Source of the DNA: Jiella flava
GTDB lineage: Bacteria > Pseudomonadota > Alphaproteobacteria > Rhizobiales > Rhizobiaceae
DNA: 64,000 nt
Direction of reading: 5' to 3'
Assembly: GCF_017349315.1 (NCBI RefSeq)
Contig: NZ_JAFMPP010000007.1
Span: 153,390-217,389 of the forward strand
Shown: positions 28,462 to 37,558 of the stretch, piece by piece
Layout: each line of letters begins with the position of its first letter
Numbering within the stretch: position 1 is the first letter of the stretch
Made by a program: the position numbers and the translations under genes
Notes under the pieces: generated by a model
What the model saw: the letters and a program-made list of their open reading frames with translations, nothing else
Told to the model about the DNA's origin: nothing
Database searches by the model: none

Positions 28462-29427
28462 TCAGTCGGTCGGACGTGCCTCGCGGGCGTAAAGCAGCAC
28501 AAGGGCGATGATAATCACGCCGAAGACGATGTTCTTGCCGGCCTGGCCGATCTGCGCGACCGATAGGATCGACTGCAGCAGGACGACGATCAAAGTTCCG
28601 GCGATGGTGCCGACATAGCCGCCAAAGCCCCCCATGATGTTGGTGCCGCCGATGATCACCGCGGCGATCGGCACGAGCAGATAGTCGTTGCCCATGCCGA
28701 GATAGGTCTGTGAGGCGTAACCGGTCAGAAGGATGCCGGCCAGCACCGCACAAACACTCGAGGCGACGAAGGCGCCGACATAGACGATGCGGCTGTCGAT
28801 GCCGGAGAGAAACAGCGCCGGCTCGTTGTTGCCGGTCGCATAAAGGAAGCGACCGAAGCGCGAGCGCGCCAGGACGACGATGGTGATGGCGGCGAACACC
28901 GCCCAGACGATCGGCGCAACCGGAAAGCCCCCGACATGGCCGACGGCGAGAAAGCGCACGAAACCGGGAATGGTCGAGTCCGGCGGCTGACCGTTGGTAT
29001 AGACCATCGTCAGTCCTTCGAGCAGCGCGTTCATGCCAAGGGTCCAGACCAGCGAATGCAACCGGAAGACCGCAACGCCGACGGCGTTGATCAGGCCGAC
29101 CACGATGCCGACGAGAAGCGCCGCGCCGACCGCGGTCACGGCGCCATAGCCCTGGCCGTAGAGGGTCGCCATCAGAATCGACGAAAAAGTGAGGTTCCAG
29201 GGCACAGATAGGTCGATCTGTCCGGTCAGGATGACCAGCGTCTGACCGATCGCGATGACGCCGATGAAGGTGGCGATCTGCAGCTGGGCCTGAATGTTGC
29301 CCCAGGAGGCGAAGGCCGGATTGTAAATCACGGCGGCGACGATCAGAACGACGAGCAGCCCGTAGGAGACGGCGACGCCGTGCTTGGTGAAGGCGCCGAC
29401 GCGCGCCGCAAGACGGGAGGTGGTCAT
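28462..29427 (-). CDS. CUT2 sugar ABC transporter permease (second)
   Basis: A 321-residue membrane protein with eight to ten helices, of the RbsC/YjfF permease family. The family stretches VILTGQIDLSVPWNLTFSSI and IIGGTNIMGGFGGYVGTIAG are clear. GGAG precedes ATG 29427 by eight bases. It starts four bases after the stop of the first permease, so both are cotranscribed and likely form a heterodimeric channel. This is the last transporter gene before the SMP-30 lactonase. Substrate unknown; the family carries pentoses, polyols and other small sugars. Confidence 0.93.
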   Translation of the reverse strand: MTTSRLAARVGAFTKHGVAVSYGLLVVLIVAAVIYNPAFASWGNIQAQLQIATFIGVIAIGQTLVILTGQIDLSVPWNLTFSSILMATLYGQGYGAVTAVGAALLVGIVVGLINAVGVAVFRLHSLVWTLGMNALLEGLTMVYTNGQPPDSTIPGFVRFLAVGHVGGFPVAPIVWAVFAAITIVVLARSRFGRFLYATGNNEPALFLSGIDSRIVYVGAFVASSVCAVLAGILLTGYASQTYLGMGNDYLLVPIAAVIIGGTNIMGGFGGYVGTIAGTLIVVLLQSILSVAQIGQAGKNIVFGVIIIALVLLYAREARPTD

Positions 29428-29431
29428 CGGC

Positions 29432-30391
29432 TCAGCTCCTCAGCACGGACAGGCGGTTGCGCACGCGCAACGTCCAGGCGTTGCCGAACATCAGCACAAA
29501 GATCAAAATCCCGCCCTGAAAGACGCTCTGATAAAAGGACGAGACGCCGGCGGCGAACAACACGCTGATGATGATCGAGATGAAGAAGGCGGCGATGATC
29601 GGCCCGAGGGCGAGCCCCCGCCCGCCGCCGAGTATCGCCCCGCCGAAAACCACGGCGGCGACCGAATTCAGCGTGTAGGCAGTGCCGATGGTCGCATCGC
29701 CCGACGTGGTCTGGGCGGTCAGGAAGAGACCGGCGCAGGCGGCGAGGACGCCGCCGATCACATAGGCCGAGACCAGCGTGCGGTTGACCTTGATGCCGGA
29801 CATGTGCGCTCCGCCGGGATTGTCGCCGACGGCATAGATCGCGGTGCCGAGGCGCGAACGCATGATCGGCAGGCGGAAGAGTAGCGTGACGACGAGGAGC
29901 ACGATCAGCGAATAGGGCAGATAGCCCCACGAGCCGGTCAAAGTCGTCGCGTAGTAGCTCGGTACCGAGCCACCCGGCTGCGGCCGGATCAGCAATGCGA
30001 AGCCGGAATAAATGTAAAGGGTTGCGAGCGTCACGATGATCGGCTGGATGCGGCCATAGGCGACGAGAACGCCGTTGATCAACCCGGCCCCGGCCCCGGC
30101 CCCGAGCGTCAGCAGCACGACGGTCACGACACTGAACGGGCTGTCGCCCATATAGGTGGCGGCGATGGCGTTGGCGAGGCCGACGATCGCCCCGACCGAG
30201 AGATCGACGCCGCCGGTCAAGACCACGGTCAGTTGGGCGAGCGCGGCAAGCGCCAGGGTCGTGCCCTGATTGGCGAGCAGGCGAAAGCCGAAGGGCGAGA
30301 GGATCAGCGGCTGCTTGTACCAGTAGTAGCCAAGCAGCAGGATCAGCGCGAGGATCGCTAGCAGCGAGCTCTTGTAGCGGCGCAGGATCAT
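29432..30391 (-). CDS. CUT2 sugar ABC transporter permease (first)
   Basis: A 319-residue RbsC-family membrane protein. It shows the motifs VVLTGGVDLSVGAIVGLANA and VFGGAILGGGRGLALGPII, and starts MILRRYKSSLLAILALILLL. The ATG at 30391 overlaps the stop of the ATPase gene (ATGA), so it is translated coupled to it. It works with the second permease and the tandem ATPase to move a monosaccharide-like substrate across the inner membrane. Confidence 0.93.
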   Translation of the reverse strand: MILRRYKSSLLAILALILLLGYYWYKQPLILSPFGFRLLANQGTTLALAALAQLTVVLTGGVDLSVGAIVGLANAIAATYMGDSPFSVVTVVLLTLGAGAGAGLINGVLVAYGRIQPIIVTLATLYIYSGFALLIRPQPGGSVPSYYATTLTGSWGYLPYSLIVLLVVTLLFRLPIMRSRLGTAIYAVGDNPGGAHMSGIKVNRTLVSAYVIGGVLAACAGLFLTAQTTSGDATIGTAYTLNSVAAVVFGGAILGGGRGLALGPIIAAFFISIIISVLFAAGVSSFYQSVFQGGILIFVLMFGNAWTLRVRNRLSVLRS

Positions 30392-31962
30392 TGGGCGGCC
30401 TCCACCACCACCGCCTCGTCGGGACGTGCCCGCCCCATGCGAAGCGAGGCGGCCAAAATATTTTCCTCGGTGATCGCGTCACCTTCTAGGGTCTCGGCGA
30501 TCCGGCCGTCGTCCATCACCGCCACCCGCTGGCACAGCCCGATTAGCTCGCTGGTCTCGGTCGAATAAAGCACGACGCCCTTACCCTCGCGGGTCAGCCC
30601 GGCGATCAGCTCGTAAAAGGCCTGTTTGGTGCCGACATCGATCCCCCGAGTCGGATCGTAGAACAGGAAGACGTCGGCCCCCGTCTCCAACCATTTGGCC
30701 AGCACCAGCTTCTGCTGATTGCCGCCGGAGAGCGAGCGGGCGGGCAGCCCCATCGAGGCCGCCTTGACGGCAAGACGCTGCATCATCGACTCGACGAAAC
30801 GGCGCTCTTTCGCCGGACTGACGAAGCCGAACCGACCGAGGCGCGCGAGCACGGAAAAGGTGATGTTCTCGCGCACGCTCATCGGCAGCACCAAGCCCTC
30901 GGTCTTGCGATCCTCCGGAATCAGCGCGATGCCGCGGGCTTTGGCCTGCCACGGCGTACCGATGCGGGCAGGCGCGCCGTCGATGCGCACCGTCCCGGCC
31001 GCCCGGCGATAAGCACCGAACAGGGTCAAAAGCAGCGTGCCCTGCCCCTGGCCCTCAAGCCCGGCAATGCCGAGAACCTCGCCGCGGCGCACCGTCAGCG
31101 ACACACCCTTGAGATCCGATCCGGCGGCGAGCCCGGCAACCTCGAGCAGCGGCGCCTCGGCTTCGGACACCACCGTCTTTGTGGGAAAGGACCGCTCGAC
31201 CCGTTGGCCGAGCATCATCTCGACGATCTCCGCATCGCTCGCCGCGTTTGCCGCCACCGTCGCGACATGATGCCCGTTGCGAAACACCGTCATGCGATCA
31301 ACGAATTCGCGGATCTCACTCATCCGGTGAGAAATGAAGATCACCGACGTGCCGCCGGCGCGCAGCTTGCGCAACAGCGCGAACAGCCGCTGCACCTCCT
31401 TGCGGCCGAGTGCCGAGGTGCCCTCGTCGAGGATCAAAAGACGCGGCTTGCGCGACAGCGCCTTGAAGATCTCGACGAGCTGACGGTCGGAAAGCGAAAG
31501 ATCAGCGACCAGCGCGTTCGGCCGGATGTGATCGACCCCGAGGCTGGCGAAGAGGTCGCCCACCGCCGCGCGCAGCCGGCTTTGGCTGATCTGGCCGAGA
31601 AAGCCGGTCGGCTCGTGGCCGATGAAGATGTTTTCGGCGACCGTGCGATGGGGAAACAGCGACAGCTCCTGAAACACCGTCGCGACACCGTGGGCGACGG
31701 CATCGGTTGGGCCGGCGAAGTCCACCGTTTCGCCGGCGATGGCGATCGTGCCGGCATCCGGGCGCTGGACGCCGCTCAGGATCTTCACCAGCGTCGACTT
31801 GCCGGCGCCATTGGCACCCAAGAGGGCGTGGATCTCGCCGCGTTCGCAGGCAAAATTCGCCGCCTGCAACGCATGCACTCCACCAAAACTCTTCGAGATC
31901 CCCCGCGCCGACAGCAGCGTCTTGCCGCCGCTTGGCCGGGCCGGTTCCTGTTGCAAAGCCAC
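30388..31962 (-). CDS. CUT2 sugar ABC transporter tandem ATPase
   Basis: A 524-residue protein with two fused ATPase domains, the RbsA/XylG/MglA arrangement. Domain 1 has Walker A GANGAGKST near residue 55, the LSLSDRQLVE signature (degenerate) and LLILDEGTSALG. Domain 2 carries the variant Walker A AGLEGQGQGTL, the signature SLSGGNQQKLV, and the Walker B equivalent VFLFYDPTRGID. A degenerate second nucleotide-site P-loop is normal in this family. The start is GTG at 31962 with GGGAGAA upstream. It is coupled to the first permease and follows the solute-binding protein gene by 98 bases. Confidence 0.93.
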   Translation of the reverse strand: MALQQEPARPSGGKTLLSARGISKSFGGVHALQAANFACERGEIHALLGANGAGKSTLVKILSGVQRPDAGTIAIAGETVDFAGPTDAVAHGVATVFQELSLFPHRTVAENIFIGHEPTGFLGQISQSRLRAAVGDLFASLGVDHIRPNALVADLSLSDRQLVEIFKALSRKPRLLILDEGTSALGRKEVQRLFALLRKLRAGGTSVIFISHRMSEIREFVDRMTVFRNGHHVATVAANAASDAEIVEMMLGQRVERSFPTKTVVSEAEAPLLEVAGLAAGSDLKGVSLTVRRGEVLGIAGLEGQGQGTLLLTLFGAYRRAAGTVRIDGAPARIGTPWQAKARGIALIPEDRKTEGLVLPMSVRENITFSVLARLGRFGFVSPAKERRFVESMMQRLAVKAASMGLPARSLSGGNQQKLVLAKWLETGADVFLFYDPTRGIDVGTKQAFYELIAGLTREGKGVVLYSTETSELIGLCQRVAVMDDGRIAETLEGDAITEENILAASLRMGRARPDEAVVVEAAQ

Positions 31963-32060
31963 CTTCGCTTCTCCCGCACATCGCCGGGTGACGGCCGTGA
32001 TGGGCCGTCACCGCTGCCTGACGTCCGAACACCGCGGGTTCGGACCGCTCCGAGGCGAGG

Positions 32061-33152
32061 TCAGACCTTCTGCTTGAGGATCTGCTCGGCCGTAAAATCG
32101 AGCCCGCAGACGGGAATGCTGATCGCGGTGAAGAAGCTGTCACCGATTTTGGGGAAGAAGTTCGTGCCTTCCTTCAACGTATCCGTTGTGACGATCGGCA
32201 GCGGTGCGCTCACCGCCTGAGGCACCTCCTTGCCCTGCAGAGCGTCGAGCGCGACCATGATCGAGAGCGCCGAAAGCGCCGGCGACTGGCCGATCGAGAG
32301 CATCGGAAATTTCAGCTCCGAATCCAGCTTGCGAAAGCCGTTTTCGGCCTCGCCGGCGATCGGCGGGATCTTCAGGCCCGCCTGCTGGAAGGCGCGCACG
32401 ACGCCCGTATCGCCCCCTTGCGACCAGACGCCGTCGAACTTCGTGCCCGCAGCCAGTGCGTTGGCGACCACCTTCTGTGCGGTGCCGTCATCCCAGTTGC
32501 CGTAGACCTCGGTGGTTTTGATGTCGGGGTGCTTGCCGAAAATGTCGTTGGCCGCGCGGGTGCGCTCCTGATCGACGAAGGTGCCGGCGACGCCCCGCAC
32601 CACGAGGATGTTGCCCTTGCCACCGGTCTTGTCGACGATGAAGTCGGCCCATTTCTTGCCCATTTCATACTGGTCCTGATTGACCAGGATGGCCTTTTTC
32701 GTGGTCACCACATTGTCGAAGGAGACCACCAGAATGCCGGCATCGACGGCCTGGTCGATCACCGAATTGAGGCCCGTCGGCGAGGCGGCGTTGACGATGA
32801 TCGCATCGACGCCCGAGAGAATCATCTGATTCATCTGAGCGATCTGAGCGCTGACCTCGTTGCCCGAACTCGTCGCCTGGAAGCTGGCGATCAGCGGCTT
32901 GACCTCGGGACGCTCCGTATAGCTCTTGGCGATCTGCACCATCTCGGTGCGCCAGGTGTTGCCGATATAGGAATTCGACAGGGCGATCTTGAAGGGGCCC
33001 TTTTTGGCCTCGCGCTTGACCATCGGCGTGTCGGACGACCACGGCACGATGCATTTGTCGGCCGCAGCCCATGCGGCGCCTCCCAAGAGGCTCGACACTG
33101 CGGTCATGGCGACGCCGCCGGCGGCCACCTTGATAAATTCTCTGCGTTGCAT
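32061..33152 (-). CDS. Periplasmic sugar-binding protein of the CUT2 transporter
   Basis: A 363-residue type I periplasmic binding protein of the ribose/rhizopine-binding class. It starts MQRREFIKVAAGGVAMTAVS, with a twin-arginine-like signal (RREFIK) followed by a hydrophobic stretch, so export may be Tat-dependent. GGAGG precedes ATG 33152. Mature domain signatures are IALSNSYIGNTWRTEM, VDAIIVNAASPTGLNSVID and the hinge region VVSFDNVV. It is the first gene of the five-gene operon SBP, ATPase, permease, permease, SMP-30. The ligand cannot be read from sequence. Confidence 0.92.
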   Translation of the reverse strand: MQRREFIKVAAGGVAMTAVSSLLGGAAWAAADKCIVPWSSDTPMVKREAKKGPFKIALSNSYIGNTWRTEMVQIAKSYTERPEVKPLIASFQATSSGNEVSAQIAQMNQMILSGVDAIIVNAASPTGLNSVIDQAVDAGILVVSFDNVVTTKKAILVNQDQYEMGKKWADFIVDKTGGKGNILVVRGVAGTFVDQERTRAANDIFGKHPDIKTTEVYGNWDDGTAQKVVANALAAGTKFDGVWSQGGDTGVVRAFQQAGLKIPPIAGEAENGFRKLDSELKFPMLSIGQSPALSALSIMVALDALQGKEVPQAVSAPLPIVTTDTLKEGTNFFPKIGDSFFTAISIPVCGLDFTAEQILKQKV

Positions 33153-33752
33153 GCGGGTCTCCTCCCACGGAACCATTCACTCGCAATCGACCGCCAGCCT
33201 ACCCTCCGGCGATCGAAAACAACGAATACATTATTGTCATTTGGGCTTCGAGTGAAGGCATCAGCAGTCGTAAATTCGATGAATCCGTCAGAATTCACGC
33301 TACGGTAAGGTTGGGAGCACGACGGCCCATGGCCTTGCGGTGGGCACGGCAGTACGAAGTACGCGCGTTGCCGGGGACGGCGCCAATAGGCGACAGGCGG
33401 ACGGCGAAGATCGAACGGACACTGCGCTGGAATTGACGCCGACAGGACGGCCGTCGCTCGGTGCCTCGGCACCCGACCTTGCCGGCAAGGACGTATGATT
33501 GCCGTGCCGCGGCCAAGACTCGGGAGGCGGCCTTGCCGACGACGAATGCCGCCCCGCCATTTCTTCGCGGTCACGCGGAATGCGCGGCCACGACATCCCG
33601 ACTTGCGATCGCGGCGGCTCGTCAGCGCGACAAAACCTGCTTCGCGACCTGTCCAGGGCACGGCCATGCAAAGCAATGCAGCTCTTGATCGAATTGGTAT
33701 GACTATAAGAGCGGACGTGCCCCATGGGGCGCTCGGGGTGGAACTGCCGGAG
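33153..33752. other. 600-base region upstream of the CUT2 operon
   Basis: This stretch lies between the XRE regulator gene and the binding-protein gene, both on the minus strand, and must hold the operon promoter. An AT-rich tract at 33220-33300 is the likeliest position. A minus-strand frame at 33295-33516 ends with the curious string YCRAHRKAMGRR, but it has no start signal or family I recognise. I annotate no gene here. Confidence 0.45.
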
Positions 33753-34139
33753 TCAGTCGGCACGCCTGCCGACGGCGCGCTGCATGATCGCATTCACGAC
33801 CTTGCGAATCCGTGCCTCACGCGGCGGCGGGGGCGCCTTGAGATCCCGCAACCAATCGGACGCCGGACACGCTGCGGGTTCGACAATGGCATCGACCCCT
33901 TCGAAAAATACCAGGATGGACACATTGAAGCGCTCGGCCAGATCAGACAACCGATCGACGCCGATTCGGGCCTTGCCGCGCTCGTAGCGTTCAATCTGAT
34001 GAACGGTGCCCTGCAGATAATGCGCCAAGTCCGCCTGCGTCAGCCCGGCGGCCATCCGCAGGTCGCGCAGCCGCCGGCCGACCGCGACGTCGAGCTCAAT
34101 CTGATTTTGGTCCTGGGCCGACATCGGCTTCATACCCAT
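33753..34139 (-). CDS. XRE-family transcription regulator
   Basis: A 128-residue DNA-binding protein with one helix-turn-helix of the phage Cro/C1 class at about residues 20-75: VGRRLRDLRMAAGLTQADLA, then VHQIERYERGKARIGVDRLSDLAERFNVSI. The C-terminal third is a short helical tail rich in Arg and Pro. GAGGGAG precedes ATG 34139 by four to five bases. It is upstream of the CUT2 sugar operon in the same orientation, separated by 600 bases, and may regulate it; that link is inferred from position only. Such small XRE proteins are common in Rhizobiales. Confidence 0.88.
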   Translation of the reverse strand: MGMKPMSAQDQNQIELDVAVGRRLRDLRMAAGLTQADLAHYLQGTVHQIERYERGKARIGVDRLSDLAERFNVSILVFFEGVDAIVEPAACPASDWLRDLKAPPPPREARIRKVVNAIMQRAVGRRAD

Positions 34140-35115
34140 TTTGCTCCCTCGTGTGTCCTCTTGGTCCGTCGCTCCGCGGCGTTCCGTTTCGCAGTGCCGA
34201 CGAGCCAGCCGCCCGGCGGCACTGCGAGACGTCCTTCATTCGCCGCGCCTCGCGGCGCCGGGTCCCCGGGGCACCTCAGACGCATACTTTGCATGCAATT
34301 TAGCAGCCGCCGTCGCGATTGCAACCTTCAGTACCAGACGCCGCCCGCGAAAGACCGGTGAAATCTTGTTAAGATTCGGGAATTTCCGGCGGACGGACGC
34401 AAGCCATTCCGTTTATCGCTCGCTTCCGGCCCCCGGCTCGACACGCCGGAGATTGGTCCCGTGGGGCCGGGATTGGAAACCTTCGACGCGTTGTCCTGGG
34501 CCAGCCTCCTGCAGGCCGCGAGATCCTGATCCGTTGCGGCGATCGCCAACGGGTCTTCGCTCTGGCCGACGTGTTGAGCGCGCCAGCGCCCCCGCAACGA
34601 TGGCCGTGGCCGAGGCCGCCGCCCTCGATCGCCTCAAGCGCCCTGCGTCGGATCGAACGCAGAAAGAACGCTCCAAATTCTTTGAATTGAAGCATCGCGC
34701 CTGCGTCGCAGGGCCTCTGCACGCGGATCGGCACTCAAGGAGGGACAGCGATCGTCCTCGCATCGTCGACCGAGCGACATCGCAGTCTGCGATCAAATTT
34801 TCTGACGATCAGGGAAATTGAGACGGCCAGCAGCGAGCGGACCATCATGCTCGCCCTTGCGGGACACGGGACGATTGAACGGCCTTCTCGCCGACAATCG
34901 GCCTTTGCATGACCCCGTGGGCCCGCCACTTCGAGCAAATCACAGCGCCTGTGGGGATCGGCCAGCACGCGTCGCCCGCTTATGTTGGCGCGCCAGGGGC
35001 CGAGGGCCGAGGCTTCAAGCAATTTTCGCGCAAGCGGGTTTCAGCTTTGCGTCGAAAATCGCGTTCGAACAAAAGCCGACCGCGTGATCTCGATTCCATC
35101 TCACGAGGAAGCGTT
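34140..35115. other. 976-base region without a convincing gene
   Basis: No frame here has a recognisable product, codon use like the neighbours and a ribosome binding site together. It contains one copy of the dispersed repeat (34632-34705). The rest may be eroded coding sequence or long regulatory DNA between the XRE regulator and the response regulator. Stretches around 34430-34560 keep a GC-rich wobble pattern on the minus strand but no family is evident. Confidence 0.4.
34632..34705 (+). repeat. RIME-like repeat copy D (degenerate)
   Basis: The core AGCGCCCTGCGTCGGATCG and its mirror AACGCAGAAAGAACGCT match the copies at 19.5, 47.2 and 59.0 kb. The tail CTTTGAATTGAAGCATCG corresponds to the family tail CTTTGAATCGACGCATCG with several substitutions. 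Translation on the plus strand gives the string RPASDRTQK, also seen (as RPASDRTQK or RPASYRTQK) at the 47.2- and 59.0-kb copies. Confidence 0.75.
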
Positions 35116-35502
35116 TTAGCCGAAGCAGGTGGCCAGCGACTGACCGATCTCTTGCGAGGTGTAGGGCTTTTGCAGGATCGGAACGTTCTGCCACCGATCC
35201 TCGACGCCGTCGCGGCCATAGCCGGTCGCGAAAATGAACGGTATGCCCATGGCCCGCAGACGGTCGGCAATCGGATAGACCATCTCGCCGCAGACATTGA
35301 CATCGAGAACGGCGCAATCGATGGCGACGCCGGAATCGAGCAGTTCGCCCGCGGTCCGCAGCCGCATTGCCGGTCCGACGACACGGCATCCGAGCTCGTC
35401 GAGCATGTCCTCTAGCTGCAAGGCAACGAGGCTCTCGTCCTCGACGACAAGGACGCGAAGTCCCTCAATTCCATCGCCGCTCTTGGCCAATTCAGAGAGC
35501 AA
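35116..35502 (-). CDS. Single-domain response regulator (receiver only)
   Basis: A 128-residue receiver domain: VLVVEDESLVALQLEDML with acidic Glu21-Asp22, phosphoacceptor Asp67 in CAVLDVNV, Thr in FATGYG, and Lys in ILQKPYTSQEI. There is no output domain, so it probably relays phosphate or binds a partner. The start is TTG at 35502 with GAGG upstream; it overlaps the end of the HWE kinase gene by 11 bases, so the two form one operon. Its sequence type (GCRVVGPAMRLRTA, DVNVCGEMVYPIAD) is the class usually paired with HWE/HisKA_2 kinases. Confidence 0.9.
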   Translation of the reverse strand: MLSELAKSGDGIEGLRVLVVEDESLVALQLEDMLDELGCRVVGPAMRLRTAGELLDSGVAIDCAVLDVNVCGEMVYPIADRLRAMGIPFIFATGYGRDGVEDRWQNVPILQKPYTSQEIGQSLATCFG

Positions 35503-37093
35503 TTTCGCCTACCTCGGAGGTGTCGACGTCCAGAGAACAAATCAGATTTCCCTCGGACAACTCGATGGAAACCATACCACCGAGTTCGCCGCTGACAATG
35601 CTTCGCAGAATACGAATTCCAAATCCCGGCCGAAGCTCCTCCCCATCCCCCCCGTCGCCGGAGGTCTCCCGCCACTGCAGCACCAAGCGGTCGTCGACAT
35701 GCCGCCAGGAGACCTCGATCTTGCCATCCGCGCGGGTCAAGGCACCATGCAGGCGGGCATTGGCGAAGAGCTCGTGGATGACGATGGCGAGGGCAACGCC
35801 GGTCTTCGGCGACAGCATCACGTCGCCGCCGTCGAGCACCAGACGACCCGGATCGATCCCCTGATTGACGTGACGAAACAGCGCCGTCAGCGGCACCGCC
35901 TCCCAGCGCCGATCGGCGAGAATATTGTGCACCCGGCTCAGCGCCATGATGCGAGCCTCGAAGGCGTAGCGCGCCGCATCGAGATCGACGGGCTCGCGGA
36001 AGGTCTGCCGCGCCATCGACTGGATCGTCGCCAGCGTATTTTTCACGCGATGGTTCAGTTCGTCCATCAGCGTGCGCTGATGATGGGCTGCCCGGAGCGC
36101 CTCCGTTCGATCGATCCCTTGCGCAATCACGCCATAGATTTCGCCATCGCTGTCGCGCACCGGGTTGCAGAAAAAATCGACGAGAGAAACGGCCTCGTAA
36201 GGGCTGCCGGGGTGGTGCAGCCGGATTTTCATGCTCTCGCGGCTGACGCTCTCGCCGCGTTCCATGGCGTCGTGCAGCATCGCGATGAAGGGCTGGTCGC
36301 GCAGCTCGGGCAGCCACTCGAGCAGTGGCTTTTCGGCAAGTTGGGTGCCGCCGATAAAGCGCATGAAGCTGTCGCTGGCAAAGGTCGGCCGCAGCTCCGC
36401 GCCCTCGAACACCGCGATCATCCCCGGGGCCTGGCTGAACAGCCGGCGAAATTCCTCATTCTTGGCCATCGTCTGCTGATAGGCGGCCTCGACCGTCTCG
36501 GCATTCTGCCACAACGTCATCGCCGTCGTGTCGGACTCGAGGGTTGCGGTTTGCAACCGCGCCGTCGCGATCTCGGTGACATCGTTCGGGCTGAGCAGCA
36601 CGAATTCGACGTTGCCCGCGGCGTCGACGATCGGCGCATGCCGCGCGCTCCAATAGCGCATCTCGGTACCACCCCCGCGCTCGGGCGGCAGCTGCATCTC
36701 GTAGGCGACCAAAGCGATGGTGTCCGCGGCGCCGGTCGCGATCACCTCGCGAAGCGAGTTATGGACACGCTGCCGGGCCTCCCCGGACGACGGCAGCACG
36801 TCGAAGAAGTAGCGACCGATCAGCGCCTCGCGGCTCAGCATCGTCGCGCGTTCATAGGCCTGATTTACGGCAACAAACCGCAAGTCGCAATCAATAATGG
36901 CCTTCGGCATTGAACAGATTTCGAAGGCCTTTCGAAAATCAGGCCCAGCGGATACCGCTTCGTCACCGGCAATTATGACGTTATTTTTGGCGAATGTCTC
37001 GCCAGAGGACAACTTGCCACGACTGATCATTGATATGGCTCGTTTCGACTGCGCATTTTTGACCTTGCAATACGAATGGAGCGCGACCGTCAT
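35492..37093 (-). CDS. HWE-family sensor histidine kinase with two PAS domains
   Basis: A 533-residue soluble kinase without membrane helices. PAS domain 1 spans about residues 52-175 (FEICSMPKAIIDCDLRFVAV), PAS domain 2 about 205-325 (FRRLFSQAPGMIAVFEGA). The kinase core follows: ELNHRVKNTLATIQSMARQT with phosphoacceptor His348, HELFANARLHGAL, the WxE motif in LQWRETSG, and GFGIRILRSIV. These define the HWE family, common in Rhizobiales and often feeding the PhyR general stress pathway. GGAG precedes ATG 37093 by six bases. It is coupled to the single-domain response regulator. The signal could be light or redox through PAS, but no cofactor site is certain. Confidence 0.93.
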   Translation of the reverse strand: MTVALHSYCKVKNAQSKRAISMISRGKLSSGETFAKNNVIIAGDEAVSAGPDFRKAFEICSMPKAIIDCDLRFVAVNQAYERATMLSREALIGRYFFDVLPSSGEARQRVHNSLREVIATGAADTIALVAYEMQLPPERGGGTEMRYWSARHAPIVDAAGNVEFVLLSPNDVTEIATARLQTATLESDTTAMTLWQNAETVEAAYQQTMAKNEEFRRLFSQAPGMIAVFEGAELRPTFASDSFMRFIGGTQLAEKPLLEWLPELRDQPFIAMLHDAMERGESVSRESMKIRLHHPGSPYEAVSLVDFFCNPVRDSDGEIYGVIAQGIDRTEALRAAHHQRTLMDELNHRVKNTLATIQSMARQTFREPVDLDAARYAFEARIMALSRVHNILADRRWEAVPLTALFRHVNQGIDPGRLVLDGGDVMLSPKTGVALAIVIHELFANARLHGALTRADGKIEVSWRHVDDRLVLQWRETSGDGGDGEELRPGFGIRILRSIVSGELGGMVSIELSEGNLICSLDVDTSEVGEIAL

Positions 37094-37558
37094 TTGGCTC
37101 CGAGCGAATTGGCGAACTGAAAACTAAGCCATTTTTAGAGGTTCCCTTAAGACGACAAAAATCTCAAGCCGATGCGACACTAGATGAAATCACGAAAAGT
37201 CATGAACAACACTCGATGGCGACGTGAAGAAACGGTGAATCATTTGCAACTGTCTGATCTGAAATCACGTGCGATGAACCGACTGACGTCGTCCCGCACC
37301 GGGCTCGATGTGAAGCCGATTGAAATTTCGTTCATGCCATGCCTTTTTCTTCACCCAAAAAAGGGCCGCCATGGCGATATCGCGCGGTTGCGACGACGTT
37401 TGCGAGCGATGCGTCGACGGGAGGCAAGGCAACGTCGGTTCTCGGTGCGCGTGCCATAGCGCTCTTAAATTCATCTGGTCACGCGCGACGTAACGCCGCG
37501 TCGCGACAATAGTGACCAAGACGGATCGCCGTCGAGGACGCTGCGGGGGGGGGAAACC
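37094..37558. other. AT-rich intergenic region between HWE kinase and TIM-barrel gene
   Basis: These 465 bases are notably richer in A and T than their surroundings, especially 37100-37350, and separate two divergent operons. On the minus strand GGAAC-N16-GTTT (37119-37143) resembles an EcfG stress-sigma promoter, GGAAC-N16/17-CGTT, but is not exact. The last part has a run of nine G that serves as ribosome binding site of the next gene. Confidence 0.5.

Noticed and set aside
33104..33793. A 229-codon minus-strand frame between the XRE regulator and the binding protein gene
   Set aside because: It overlaps the start of the binding-protein gene in another frame and has no family pattern or ribosome binding site.
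34141..34821. A 226-codon plus-strand frame
   Set aside because: Part of it (RPASDRTQK) is the translated dispersed repeat; the remainder is Arg/Pro/Ser-rich as expected from a non-coding frame of GC-rich DNA.
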